Of a stretch of DNA of 64,000 bases, positions 51,600 to 64,000 are shown piece by piece. Each line of letters starts with the position of its first letter. Position 1 is the stretch's first letter. The translations under genes were made by a program, and so were the position numbers. The stretch lies in assembly GCA_038502055.1 (NCBI GenBank), contig JAXRKN010000036.1:2604001-2668000 (forward strand). The letters run 5' to 3'. The DNA is from Tanytarsus gracilentus (Eukaryota > Arthropoda > Insecta > Diptera > Chironomidae). The notes below the pieces were generated by a model, which was not told the origin of the DNA, made no database searches, and saw nothing but the letters and a program-made list of their open reading frames with translations.

Positions 51600-54500
51600 G
51601 TGAGTACATACCTTAATTATCTGCTAACATTTGAAGATGAAATGCATAAAATTTGTCATGTCTCGAATAAAGAGCAAGGATAGTTCAATATTGAACGTAA
51701 TGCGATATGTTTGCGCAAAAAAAATCGTTTGAAACACCAAAATTAAACTTCGCGTACTTTTTAATGCAAATTTTTGGAGTGCGAGATGAAAAAAGCCTTC
51801 CCCAGGGCTATTTTAAGAGCTCAACGTCTTAAATGTCAAAATTTCCAATTGACTAATTTACACTCGCCGCGTCGAGTTAAAAGCGAAATAGTAAAATCAG
51901 ATCTCAGGGTCTGTGAAGGTGAGATTGTGATGAAAACTTTCAAAAAAAAATTAGATTTTATCCAAAAATTATCCATCCTTGGCTATGATTTAAATGCCTC
52001 AAAACTTCAAGCTCTGAATCAAATCCAAAAGTTCAACAGTATCGCGTGATTGATAAAAGGCAAGCACCCTGTTATATGATGACAATTAGCTGCGATGTCA
52101 AATTGCGGCATTTAATACTTAAACGGCTTTCACAATCTAAAAAACTCTTTTTTTAGCCTTTCAAATATATTGTTAGGCATCGAGATGGGTGGGAAACAGC
52201 AATTCGCGATTGACGAGTGTCGTGTGTCTTAAATTATTAAATAGAAGAAAAAATTTATTTTCATGTAAAGATACTTTCGAGTCTAACGAGAGGAGAAATT
52301 ATTATTATATTATGTTGTCTCGCGGGCATTAAACGCTTTCCGGGAATTTTTTGCAAGCTTTGGCAAGTGGAATTTTAATATAAAATTTTGTGAAAAAGAT
52401 TAATGAAGAAGTGTGAGAAGGATCAAAGAGGTGACTGACTTATTAAAATTAATTAAAATTGTTTAATATTTAAAATATTTTTAATCGTTAAAATTAAATT
52501 CAAAATTTATTAAACCGTTAAACTTAAATTAAAATTAAAAATTTATTTAACCGTTTGACTTTGACTTTTCAACGAGAAAATTAATTTATTTCTTCGAGTT
52601 GGTGTACGATTACAAATAAAAACCATTCACTTCATCAAAGCATGCATCATTACACATCTTTCTACTTGAATTTCTCTCGCTAATAATTTCTAATTCATTC
52701 ATTCTTCATTCCATGTACATTGGACATTAAAATCATTGTTCCGGTGCTCTTTTCCATGTTAAGCTTTTTTTTTTGATTAAAGTCTTCCATTCTTTCATTA
52801 TAATTTATCTCCTCATGATCGTTGTACTTCTGCTCGCTTGCCGTTCGTCTTCGTTTTCTATAAGGCCAAATGAGAAATATATGGAATGATCAGAAAATTG
52901 AGGCCACTTCAACAAGCGAGGAGGAGCCGCAAATAGGAAAACAAATAATAACTTTTTGCCTCTCATTAATCACAACAATTTGATGCCATTTATATCGAAT
53001 TTGTAAACACAAGAGAGAGAGATTAGGACATAGAAAGCACATACGGTATGAAATAATTTTTTTAGCATATCACAGCAACCGGTGTTGAAGGCACAGAAGG
53101 CGAATTGTATATCGCTCTTATGACAGCTAAAATTTCAAACTTTGCTCATTCCATTTAGCGGATAATGAATGACGTGCAATCACGTTGAAAGGAAACTGCC
53201 TTTATAGCGGGTCATTGGCGATGTAAAATGATAAGTTTGAGGAACTAATTAAAAGATATGTGGAATTTGATAAATATTGGTTTAATTAAGAAATTTAAAT
53301 ATTTACCTGAAAGAGAAGGACACTTAAAAAATTCATTCTTTGATTTTTTAAAGTACAAATCTGCTTGTTAAAATTCCAAAACCTTCAGTCGCACATTAAT
53401 AAAAATTTAAGATGAAAATAAGTCAATTAAGAGATATTGCTGGCACTTACATGCTCTCTCCACCGGAAGCAACGAAAGAGCACCATAAACAACGTTATTA
53501 CTTTACTGTCTCTTTAAATTTAAAGTGTATATAGTTTTTGATTGCGATCATGGGCAATTTTTGACATTTAATTGAGAACTCCATGGGAACCGCTGTGAGT
53601 GTCTCATAAAATTTTGTTTGAAAATAACAACAGCCAAATTGATAATAATTTCATTCCACATAATTTATCAGCTGCTACTTGTGCGATCTCCGAAATTTTT
53701 ATTTTTATTCACTTTTTGCACATGGCAGCTGTTTTTTGCGTAAAAAAGGCATTAAATTATTAAAAAACGAAGAGAAAGCACATGAGCGCATTAAGATTGC
53801 ATCTTTTTGCTTAATTTTGCTTTAATCTCCCCAACTGAGTTCGCACAATTGCACAATCTTCATCGTGCTTCGGAAATTTATTGTCGACTTCTCCCTTTTT
53901 CTCACTCTTTTCTCGTGCCTATCACAACACATACACACAAAAATTAAATTAATGTTGTTTATTTATGCTGAGCACACGAAAAAAAGATCATCGTTGTTCC
54001 CTTTAAAAAAATTCTCTTCTCCGTTACGGAATAACTGCATCATGTTGCACAAGTTCAATGTCATTCTCTTTCACCATTCGGGCATGGTTGAGGAGCATCA
54101 CAAATCATTTTACGAGGTTGTTTATGTTTCTCTCTTCGCGTTACATTTTGGCATTCATCCGCGCGTATCGGTGAAAAAGAATCGCGAACTCTATGGAAAT
54201 AAAAAATTCATCTCTTTTACAACAAATTTTCATAATGAACTCGACGATGTGACACAAATATTTAATTGAAATAAATTAAATTATCTTCTCTTCTCTTCCT
54301 TGTTTTTAATTGGATCAAAAATCTAGAAAGAAATTCTTTGGATTTTAAACTTTATTTCCTCTGGTTCACGCATCATAAACCTAACACTCTCGATGTACTG
54401 CCTCACTTAACGTGAACCATTGAAGAAATGTTATGGTGGGAATTGTACATCAATTTTGTCACATTTTTTGAAAATTTAAATTTAAAATATTTTGTTAATT

Positions 54501-56582
54501 TAAGTGAAATTCAAATTTGGAAATTTAAAAATAGAGACGTAATTTTTAAATATCCCTTTAATGTATGCAATTTTCAAACTCTCTCGTTGAGCAAAAATTG
54601 CTGTGCAGAAAGCAAATTAACTTATAATGCAGTGCACAAATTGCAAGTAACGATTTTTAATGCACCTTCAACAATGCACTCCATATTATAATTCCCTCAT
54701 CCATCAATACTTTTTATGCAGATAACTATTAGTCTTTTCAACAACCTATATGTACGTGGTAAAGTCTACGTGCGCACAAACGTAAATCAAAAAGCTTTAT
54801 TGAAAATCTATCAACAATTTCATATTTTTTTATTACCACGATACACAAATTGGCAATAAATAAGATCAATAAAAAAAGTCAATGCATTGAGAGCGTTAAT
54901 AGACACGAATGAGCCTTAAAGAGTGTCACATTTAAATTGATAAAGAATTTAAAAAGAAAAATTTATGCACGCAGTCATAAAAAATTGAGTATAATAAAAA
55001 AATTGCGGCCACAAAATTAAAATGTTGTGTAAGAAAAAAATTCTCAACATTGCTTTAATTTTTGCAAAATCTCAACCTTCAAAAAAACTCTTCCTACATC
55101 AAAAGATCCTTGAATTAACCTCTCATTAGACTCAGCATTGTTACAGAATGCAATTGAAGCTCATTTCGTGCGGCTAAGATCTTGTTTATTAGTGAATCGC
55201 TCTTAATAATATTCTTCCGCTTTTATCTGCGCCATCATCTTCCCATCTTTTTTTTGACGTTTCGTAAATGGAGAAATATAATTAATTGTGTATCATGCTA
55301 ACGATGGACACATCATCATTCTATATGTTAGAAGTAAGCTAAGAACGAAAACGTGAAGTCATCATGCGATTGAATTGAATTCTCTCCGTTCAATATCGAA
55401 GAAGAGCTTTTTCGTGATGCTTTAATTGAATTCAAGAGTTAAGAGAGGAGAAGGTAGCGACAGCAGAAAACACACTTGAAGATAGCGAGAATGAGATTGC
55501 GAAATAAACGCGGTGTTTCTTAAATTTTTATTGTCATGACGAAAAAAAAGAAGCGAGAGAGCTCTTTGAAGTTCACGTGACTTTGTAGACACTCACGTTA
55601 GACGACGACAGGGTAAAAAATTGTGATAAGAAATTTAAAATTCACAGCCAGCATCTGTAGATTTCACACTCATTTTCTCCGCTTTTATTATCAAAGTAAA
55701 AAATCCTCTCCAGACGCTCTTGGATGGTTAAATGAGAGTCACCGCCGTCGTCGTCATTTGGCAGCCGAAAAAAATGTTTAACAAAAGAATTCTTTTCAAT
55801 AGAAAAAGACGAAAAACTTTGTGTGAAAATTCGAGGGATGTCATTTAAAATTTTCTAAAGTTTATTTTCTGTCAAAAATTTAACAAAATTATTTAAATTT
55901 TCAATGTTCGCACACGGGTGTGAAAATCTTCAGACAGATTTCTTCAACAATGAAATCTTGACGGATTATGATGAATTGAGAATCGGAAAATTATATCAAA
56001 AAATATTTACTTCCTCGACCCCTCAACGCTTCACCCATTAAATTAATTAGATCCTTGAGCTTTTCACGATTTTCCCCCTTTAATATTTCCCTCCGAACTA
56101 TTTTTTTCTTCTCAAGCCATAAATAACTCAAAACCGCAATCACAAAAAAAGAAAACACAAAGAAAAATGACTTTTAGCATAACAATCGAACTAGGACGAG
56201 TCATTGTGAGAGTTTTTCATGGGGAAAATCTATGATTGTTTAACAACTTCATCGATTCCTCTATTGCTGTTTTGTTAGGGAGGCAGAGCGAGCATAAAAT
56301 AAAAACATCTTTATGATGATTCAAACACTCTGATATGCTTCAAACGGTTTTTTTGGGCAGCACTCACTCTCTTCGCTGGAGTCACTCTCATATACATTTT
56401 TTTCGCTGTCTCGTGATATTTCTTGCACACACATAAACAATTTCATTAAATTAAATGGTTTTGTTATTGTCAGGGATGGAAGAAAGATTTTTTATGTAAT
56501 TCTTAAAATGTTTAAATTGCAAAAATTTGTTAATAAAATAAACAAAAAGTTGTAAAATTGTTTGAAAAACAAAATTTTCTAT

Positions 56583-56594
56583 GGTTCGAATCCT
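56583..56594 (+). repeat. B-box-like 12-mer, copy 8
   Basis: GGTTCGAATCCT followed by AAATTATAAT. It sits inside an A/T-rich unit that starts AGGGATGGA (56474) and ends near GATCCATTTT and CAGCCCTG (about 56670), so here the two repeat signals coincide. Confidence 0.65.
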
Positions 56595-59053
56595 AAATTA
56601 TAATAAATTAAACCAATTAATTGCCATGGAATAATTTTTTTTGACCAAATGATCCATTTTTTAATATCAGCCCTGACTTCGTCAACGTATTTTATCTCAT
56701 TTCATTTTTCTCTTACGCCGTATAGTGCTTCTTATAAACATTAATTTTTTTGTCTTCTCCAGTTAAAGTATAAGAAAAATTGAGAGAGAAAAAAAAGCAA
56801 AAAGAAAACACACAAACTCCACATTTACTCTCTTGCGGCGTCGAGGCGATATCTCAAAAATTATTATATTGAGTTGCACGCTCAGTTCGAGAAAAAGAAT
56901 TAAGCGCGACGGTTGTGTGTCGAGTTTGTTTCTGTTCTGAGAATACATGAAGAAATTTTTTTTATTTATTTGAACGTTTATGAGTGAGAGAAAAAAAATC
57001 GCAGTTTATCAATTGATTAATATTTTTTTATCGCTTATTACGGTTCGAGTGTGACGTAAACTAAAAAAATTAAGAGATTTCGCACATAAAAAAAATTATA
57101 AAATTGTTGTGCTTTTTAATAGGCTTATGAAAGATAAATAACGACATATGATGGAAAATTAGTTCACTCGTGTAGCAGTGCAGCTCATAAAAAAAATATT
57201 TGATGTGCGTCGTTAAAAAAATGCTAAGAAGGGCAATAGTTGATGATTAAAACGAACGGTGAAATTGTGATAAAGATCAAAGGGAGAAAAGTGAATCAAT
57301 TTAATTTAACGTGGTCGGTTTTTAATAAATCTTGCACTCACGATACTTCTACTCGGTTCTTGATGATCTGTATGTTTGGATTGCATTAAGTTTGTTTGTT
57401 GGTTTTCCTTCTTTCTCTTCCTATAAAAAAAGTGAATTGAATTGAGCAGCAACACACGCTGATTGATCTCCGCTCGTGTGCCGAGAATGGAGATAAAAAA
57501 GTCATGAGTGAAAGATATTTTCTGCGAACAAATAATTGATACCATTTCTAGCTCTCTTGCGTCCCCATTCACACATAAGTACACACATTGAAGAACTTTC
57601 CATCCATCTAACCATATATCAGCGACTTCCTATGAGATTTTCTCTTATATATGCGGAGATGAAAACAATTCAATTTGCAATCGCATAGAAAAGTTCATGC
57701 AAAATATTTTTTCTGCGCGCGAAGACGATAAAAATTTTACAGCTCACAAAACTCAAATTATTTTATTTTTTCGTTAGTTATCGTTGACAATTTTTGCCTT
57801 TTCTCATTCTCGATGCAAATTATCCTTCATCATTTTTAATGATGCCTTTCCCTGCGGGCAAAACTTCTGGATTATGGCGTGTGAGGGTTCAAAAAATTTA
57901 ACGAACTTTTTTAGTATTTCAAAAAAATTGAAATGTTAAAATTTTTCTATCAAATTAATTTTTCAATCGCTCACAGGGAGAGAAATCAAATTATGCTCCT
58001 TCAGTTATACCACGCAGATATATGCTCGATAATGTTGTGAATTATCTCATGTACACACAACGGAAATTGGAAGAGAAATACGAAAGAGTACGAGCGAGAA
58101 TTAAAAGCCTCAAAATTGATTTGACTTACTGAATGCCAAAATAAAATAAAAGATGGGTTATTTATGAAAGCAAATCATGTAAATGATATTTGAATATGTT
58201 GTTCAATAATAGGCACGGCACGTCCGGATCATTTGAAAAAATCTGTAATTGTCTTCTTCTTCGTATGCAAAAATATTATCGCGAACTTTTTCAGATTCCT
58301 TTTTCTCACGCATTGAGATCTCTGTTGGAAGCAAATTCATATGTTAATCCAGTTGAAGTTGCTTAAAATTTAAATACTGCTCATAATTTTTTAGCTTAAC
58401 CGAGCCAAGGGAAAAGCAAATGAGATTTTTTTAACTTTTCATATTTTTTAATAAAATAAAATTTTATGTTTCTTTAGAAACGTGCAAATTATGAGTAATA
58501 AACCTTGTCTACGTATACACATAAAATAAATAAATTTTTGAGTACGATCGTTAAATATAAAATAATGTCACTTTCGCCCAATTTAGCTCTTTTTTCTCGT
58601 GAAATTTGCTAATATTTGTCGCCTCAATGAAGGCGATTACAATCATTCATCATTTAGATGAGCTTAACTGCGTGTCATGTCGATCAAATAGTTTTTTTTG
58701 TGCATATCTAAGTCAGAGACATTTTTCTCAACTAACGTCAATTCATGAGAAAATGCTAACAGTCATTTAGACGCTATGTGATGTGATGAGATCATGGAAG
58801 AATGTAAACAAACATCTGGGCAGCACTTTGGAGCTCATTAAGAAATTTTTCCATCATCATCAGCATGTCGCTCGAGTTTTGTTTGCGAAGTAGATGTGAA
58901 ATTAAGTTAGGAAAAAAATTTAAACTTTACACGCAGATGGTCGAGTAAAAGTTTAAATAAAATGAGAGAGAAAGGAAGAGATTTTTTTTTGACAGATCGA
59001 TGTCTTGCAAAACGCACTATGGGCAAAAAATTTAAATTTGCAATCATTACTAA

Positions 59054-60083
59054 TGAAAATGAAATGGCTTATTTTTCTAAAAGTTCATGCTCATTCAAAT
59101 GTTTGGTCCTTAAACCTCCTAAAAATGCTAAGAACCAATTTTTTCGGACGTAGGAATCGAGTGTTTGCACCCATTTTCTATGAACCCTCTGAAAATTTAA
59201 TTTTCTTAAATGAGCTCTAACTTTTTACTCTTTCACTTCCTGAACTTGGTTCTTTCTGAAAAGTTGTTTATTTTTTTATTCTCTATCAATTTGCATCAAC
59301 AGAATTTTTTATTGAGCTTAGCATGCTGATTTGTAGCTTCCTAAAAATTGCTTAACTTTGAGTGTCAAGACATCAGTTGGAAGTTGATGGAAGTAGATTC
59401 CGAGCATACATACTTGTAAGATTGAGCGGGAAATAGCGGGAAAAGCTCGTAAAATAAATTTTAAAAAATCGTGATTTTGCTGAAAGTTCAACTAATTTGA
59501 CAGATTAATCAGTGCTGGATATTTTTTTTTGGTACAACTAAGAATGTTATCTACGAATCTTTTATGTTGTACCAAAAAAAAATATCCAGCACCGATTAAT
59601 CTGTCAAATTAGTTGAACTTTCAGCAAAATCGCGATTTTTTAAAATGTAATTTACGAGCTTTTCCCGCTATTTCCCGCTCAACCGATGTATTGGAATTGC
59701 TTGTCAACGGTCCAAATTACAAGTATGTATGCTCGGTATCTACTTCTATCAACTTCCAACTGATGTCTTGACACTCAAAGTTAAGCAATTTTCAGGAAGC
59801 TACAAATCAGCATGCTAAGCTCAATAAAAAATTCTGTTGATGCAAATCGATAGAGAATAAAAAAATAAACAACTTTTCAGAAAGAACCAAGTTCAGGAAG
59901 TGAAAGAGTAAAAAGTTAGAGCTCATTTAAGAAAATTAAATTTTAAGAGGGTTCATAGAAAATGGGTGCAAACACTCGATTCCTACGTCCAAAAAAATTG
60001 TTTCTTGGCATTTTTAGGAGGTTTAAGGACCAAACATTTGATTGACCATGAAACATAAGAATAATAAGGCATTTCATTTTCTT
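59054..60083. mobile_element. 1.03 kb foldback (two ~0.5 kb inverted arms, 27-bp loop)
   Basis: The left arm (59054-59538) and right arm (59566-60083) are near-identical inverted copies. For example GGTACAAC at 59531-59538 faces GTTGTACC at 59566-59573, and CTGTCAAATTAGTTGAACTT at right matches its complement at left. Matching extends to GAAAATGAAATG at the outer left and CATTTCATTTTC at the outer right. The right arm carries an insertion of roughly 30 bp. No transposase ORF and no clear target duplication. It could be a foldback transposon or a hairpin-RNA locus. Its RNA would form a long duplex. Confidence 0.85.
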
Positions 60084-62945
60084 GAGTTTCGAGCGGAAAA
60101 TTAAATCTTTTTCCAATAGTGAAACGTAGAGAAAATTGCAAATTGTATGCTCATGCATCGCCATCTGATCTACGTTCAATAAATTATTTACTGTAATATC
60201 TCTTTCATTGCCTTTTTCGTGGCCGCAGATCTCTCCATTCATCCATAAAAATCCATAATATGTGCACAACATTATGCTTCACTTATAGTCAAGGACAAGA
60301 AGCTGATTCATTCGTTCCATTTCCGACAGCATGGTTTGCATTTTTAGAACATAATCGCACGAGTGGGTTTTTCAGGAAATTATACATTTTTTTGTCTTGT
60401 GATCTATGATGTCGCTACTAGTTTTTACTTTATTCATGCTGTCATCCGTGTGATAAACGGTTATGAGTCTGGAGAAGTCACGAGTACATTTTCATTTAAT
60501 TAAATTTATGTCGCTCTAAAAGGCGTGTAAAATTCATTAGGACACGAGCAGTCTTTATCTCATTTGCTTTTTATGACTTCATCGAGAGTCGCAAAAACGT
60601 TTCAATTAACAAAAATATTTAATTTTTAAGGGGTAAAAACTTTTGATTAATTGAAAGTTACTTTTTTAGATTTTTATTTTGTCAAAATAAATTTTAGTCC
60701 TAGGATGAATTTTAAATTGAAAAATTCGAGTGTCCCCTCCTTGGATTTAAATTTTTAAAACCACTGCATTCGGTTTTGTCATTAAAATAAATGATTTACA
60801 AACAAGACGGTGCTAATAAACTCTATAGAAAATTAATATTTTCTCGAAATTTTTGCACATGACGCAGTTTTAACGTTCCATCGTCTCGATTTGGCGAAGA
60901 ACACTGAATGAGATTACGGTAAAGCAATTAGCAACTTAATCTCGGTTTTCATTAAATACAAGTCAATCCGGTAACCATCATGTATGCGTGACTTGGCAGA
61001 GTGTGTAAAAAGTATAAATTGATGATAATTAATTGTCGATAGTCGAGCAGCAGCAATTATCCAAGTATGGCAACTCAACTCGAAAATTAAGATCTAAAGT
61101 TTGTGACTGTTTATTTTTTTCATGAGTACTGCTCAAAAAATTATCAATGGCAATTCGAGATGAAATCGCTGGCCAGCATTTTTATGACATCAGCAGTGTA
61201 ATTACCATTAATTTTAAAGGTCATGTAATTACCACACCTTGCTTAATAATCCTAGCACTTCTTACCCGTGAAGAAAAATTTATTTTTCATCTTTCCTCAT
61301 GTGAATATAAATTGGCAATAGATTTTTTTTCTACACAAATGCCATAATCCTCTTTGCTCTCCACATACACGAGAATTTTCGCATCCGCATCGAATTGCTT
61401 TTTTTACAGACAATTCTCTTAAAGTATAATTGAAATTAATTGTGTATCGAGATATGGAGGAGAAAGACCTGGCAAAGTTCGCTTTTTCCGCTAATTAAGT
61501 CTCGATGAACTCTCCCAAAAAAAGTTTGAGCTTGTCATCTTTTCATTAATTGAAACTAATGACGTATCCATGTGGGGGACATTTGAGTTTTAAATTTTTA
61601 ATTTTTTGACGACTTAATTTAAAAAATGAAAAAATTTCTCATGACCTTGAACCCGCACGTACTCTTTTTTTGGAGCCAATCGATTTGTTTGGAGAAAATC
61701 AATTGTTTGATGAAGATGAATGATTTGCGAAATTGACTCATCAATTTGCGTGGTTGTGAACAGCTTAACAAAAAAAATAATTCAACAGTCCATAAGTTGC
61801 AATTTTCAGTTCATTAAATGTTTTAACGCTTTTTTGTCCGGCTTGAGTTTAATCTGCGATTAGGGGTTCTCACTTTTTTCTGATCTTTTGATTTAAGTGA
61901 AAAAAATAATTTTATTGCAAATCCAGAAATATCAACAAAAAAAATTATCGAGACCGATTTTAGTTAGGAAACCCTAAAGACGATCATACATGACGTTATG
62001 GTCTGAAGAACTGTATGAAGCGTAGTAATTGAAGACTCTTAAATGCATTAAAGATAATCTCAATTTACTGGCTATAAAGTGAAACAAGATGGGAATGTCC
62101 ATAATTTACGTAATTGCACTTTTTTGACCCAACATTAAAGTTTGCTTGCAAATGGACGCCCTAAAGTGAATTTTACGAACTTTTAATATTTACTCGACAT
62201 AAAAAATTGTCTGCGCGTACTTGACGCTCTCTCTTTCTCACATACAGCGCCATAATTAATTGCTACAATGAGAGCATAAAATAAAGCACCGACTCACTCA
62301 TGATTAATCTTATCATAGCACAATTGTGCATTGCGACATTTATTTCTGTCTGTTTATCTCGAGTTAATTTTATGTGTGTACGTGAATGATAATAATTGAC
62401 TGTTTTAAACCCTCGTGATAAGATTAAAAGCATTAATTCGTATTAATCGGTTAAAAAACAGGAAATTATTTTAAAATCCTTGGGAAGTTTTAAATATAAA
62501 ATAAAAATCTACTCTACTCACAAGAGAAAGGTTTTTTTCGCTGACAGAATTTGATTTGACAAATTTAAATTATTTTAAAAAAATCTTTATGACACCTCAA
62601 AATTTTTCAAGAGCAGACTTTTCGGCGTCAATTGCGACGTATGAGGGCAATAAATATTTGTTCGCAAAAAATATTTTCGTTATCTAATCACATTTTAGAG
62701 TGAGAGAGAAAGATAGCAAAATTTTACAAATATCAAAATCACCCGATCAGATCATCATCAACTGCGACAAGTATTCGAGTGACTTTATGTAATTAAATAT
62801 TTTTATATCTCCATGTGCATGCAGATAAATTCTGTAACTGAGACTTATTTAAAATTGAATAAATATAAAAAAGCGAAAGGAGTAAAAAGTGCATTAAAAG
62901 TTTATAATGAAGAGTAAATAAGAAGAAGAAGAAAAGATAATTGTC

Positions 62946-64000
62946 ATGCCTATGGTGCAACAGAAAACATCGTCATTCGATGGATATGCAACAATTCGTC
63001 GCAGTAAAGGTCGAGTTGAGCAGAAACTCCGCTCGTCTTCGTCGTCTGACAATAGTCAATATGAGATGATTGAAATGAGCCCGAGTCGCACCAGTGACAG
63101 CAACTCAATGAGACAAAAATTTGATTCCGAAATTCTGTATGCGAAACGGAGTGTTGCCTTCGATGAGTCGAGTGAGGTGGATGAAGGTGTCTCGAACGAG
63201 AGCGATGCCGGTTCCGATGGTCGACGACAAACATTCGAGACTTTCAAGCCTCGCAACTCGATCGAGAGTGGCGAAGATGAGGGAAGCGATAAAGATCTGC
63301 AACAATCGAGTGAATGTTTCCAATCACTGCCTTACGACATCATCATGTCGCCATTAAAGTCACCTCACTATATTAATCAATTAAATGCGATGCGCTCGAA
63401 AGCACCGAGTGATTGCTCAAAGCAATTCTCACTCTACTCACGACCCGATAGTCCAAAGTATGGAAAATTACTTTATGAGAATCGATCGGCATCGCCGTCA
63501 GCAGATAGTTTAGCCGATAATTCATCATCGAACTCATCAACTTACTCGTCAGCCATGTTTAAGCACACCGCAATGAGTCAATCGCTGCATCTGCCGCACC
63601 CACATGTCGATGAAAATGTGATTTTAATTAATGTCAACCAATCACCTCAAAAGGCTAATGGAAGCAATTTAAATTATCGCAAATCCTTTAGTAGCGTTCG
63701 ATGGCAACATGAGAGTGCAAATGGCAGTGAAGAAAGTGCATTGGATGCGAGCATGACAATGACAAAGTCACTCTACAATCCATCAATATCCACATCACAA
63801 ATCGACTCGTCTCGACGTTTCGCTACAATGGCTCATCCAAGGGAAAAGCATCAGCAACATGAGACTTCAAATAAATCAACTTCGTCGTTAAATGAGAAAC
63901 ATTTCATTTATCTGGATCCAATATTGAGTTTCAAAATCGGATCACAGACAACGCTAAGGACGAAGCCGCCGGTTCCGTGGTGGGAGCTTGCAATTAAAAG
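62946..64000 (+). CDS. Ser-rich ORF open to the window end; alternative 5' exon of sickie or nested gene
   Basis: ATG at 62946 after an in-frame stop at 62919-62921; 351 codons stay open to 64000 and no donor is seen. It starts MPMVQQKTSSFDGYATIRRS, has acidic/Ser stretches (SSEVDEGVSNESDAGSD; SIESGEDEGSDKD) and many Ser-Pro sites, and ends with YLDPILSFKIGSQTTL and KPPVPWWELAIK. Codon use and composition resemble the sickie exons and differ from the introns, so it is almost certainly coding. It has no domain I can name. Since the AAA half of sickie has not yet appeared, this ORF lies inside the sickie gene. It may be an alternative first exon driving a C-terminal isoform, or an independent nested gene on the same strand. 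Confidence 0.75.
   Translation, partial: MPMVQQKTSSFDGYATIRRSKGRVEQKLRSSSSSDNSQYEMIEMSPSRTSDSNSMRQKFDSEILYAKRSVAFDESSEVDEGVSNESDAGSDGRRQTFETFKPRNSIESGEDEGSDKDLQQSSECFQSLPYDIIMSPLKSPHYINQLNAMRSKAPSDCSKQFSLYSRPDSPKYGKLLYENRSASPSADSLADNSSSNSSTYSSAMFKHTAMSQSLHLPHPHVDENVILINVNQSPQKANGSNLNYRKSFSSVRWQHESANGSEESALDASMTMTKSLYNPSISTSQIDSSRRFATMAHPREKHQQHETSNKSTSSLNEKHFIYLDPILSFKIGSQTTLRTKPPVPWWELAIK

Larger units (their letters stand above)
51600..62945. other. intron of at least 12 kb, non-coding part
   Basis: Searched by eye for the next NAV coiled-coil exon and for AAA-domain exons; none seen. Holds a B-box-like motif (56583-56594) within a weak hairpin unit (about 56473-56667), and the 1.03 kb foldback (59054-60083). 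The 134-codon ORF at 53865-54269 has no support. A TGCAG acceptor-like site at 62823 precedes the ORF at 62946. Confidence 0.6.

Noticed and set aside
53865..54269. 134-codon plus-strand ORF with a hydrophobic start
   Set aside because: No similarity recognised, residue mix typical of random AT-rich translation (Phe, Lys, His, Leu), no splice or promoter evidence.
59005..60272. Two ORFs sharing NVWSLNLLKM and FFGRRNRVFAPIFYEPS
   Set aside because: They are the same DNA read in the two inverted arms of the foldback; no start context or domain, so not a protein family.

Overview
The window is AT-rich nuclear DNA from an insect, most likely a dipteran. It has spliceosomal introns with GT...AG borders, a protein resembling Drosophila sickie (vertebrate neuron navigator, NAV; nematode unc-53), and an insect-only 7tm_6 odorant receptor. 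The exact species cannot be told; a nematoceran fly is a guess from the base composition and intron sizes. There is no sign of a bacterial or organelle sequence.

One plus-strand gene dominates. It is the sickie/NAV orthologue, and both its 5' end and its 3' end lie outside the window. Thirteen coding exons from position 1 to 51599 join in one continuous frame (3495 nt, 1165 residues). They encode a Ser/Thr/Asn-rich N-terminal region, a calponin-homology (CH) domain split over two exons (10739-10909 and 21329-21537), a proline-rich SH3-ligand segment, a long Ser-rich region with SxIP-type EB-binding motifs, conserved NAV blocks, and the start of the coiled coil. The AAA ATPase half must lie to the right of 64000. 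A separate ATG exon at 31311-31387 has the same splice phase as the CH exon. It would give a CH-less isoform with an N-myristoylation signal. At the right edge an ORF open to the window end starts at 62946. It is either a further alternative first exon of sickie or a nested gene.

Layout: 1-430 sickie exon; 431-10738 intron holding a complete four-exon odorant receptor on the minus strand (7537-9240); 10739-10909 CH exon 1; 10.4 kb intron; 21329-21537 CH exon 2; 11.6 kb intron containing the alternative first exon; 33186-35697 three exons; 13.7 kb intron containing a 1.74 kb TA-flanked transposon-like element full of minisatellite; 49416-51599 seven tightly packed exons; then 11.3 kb without recognisable exons containing a 1.03 kb foldback; 62946-64000 the open ORF.

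The non-coding DNA is not featureless. It carries at least eight copies of a 12-bp motif equal to the tRNA B-box (GGTTCGAATCCT). It also carries a family of short (40-160 bp) AT-rich units whose G-rich left end and C-rich right end are inverted repeats (best copy: CAAGGGATGGA...TCCATCCCTTG). Neither corresponds to a family I recognise, and they are the best candidates for something undescribed. All boundaries were read by eye from splice signals and phase; none was checked against transcripts or databases.
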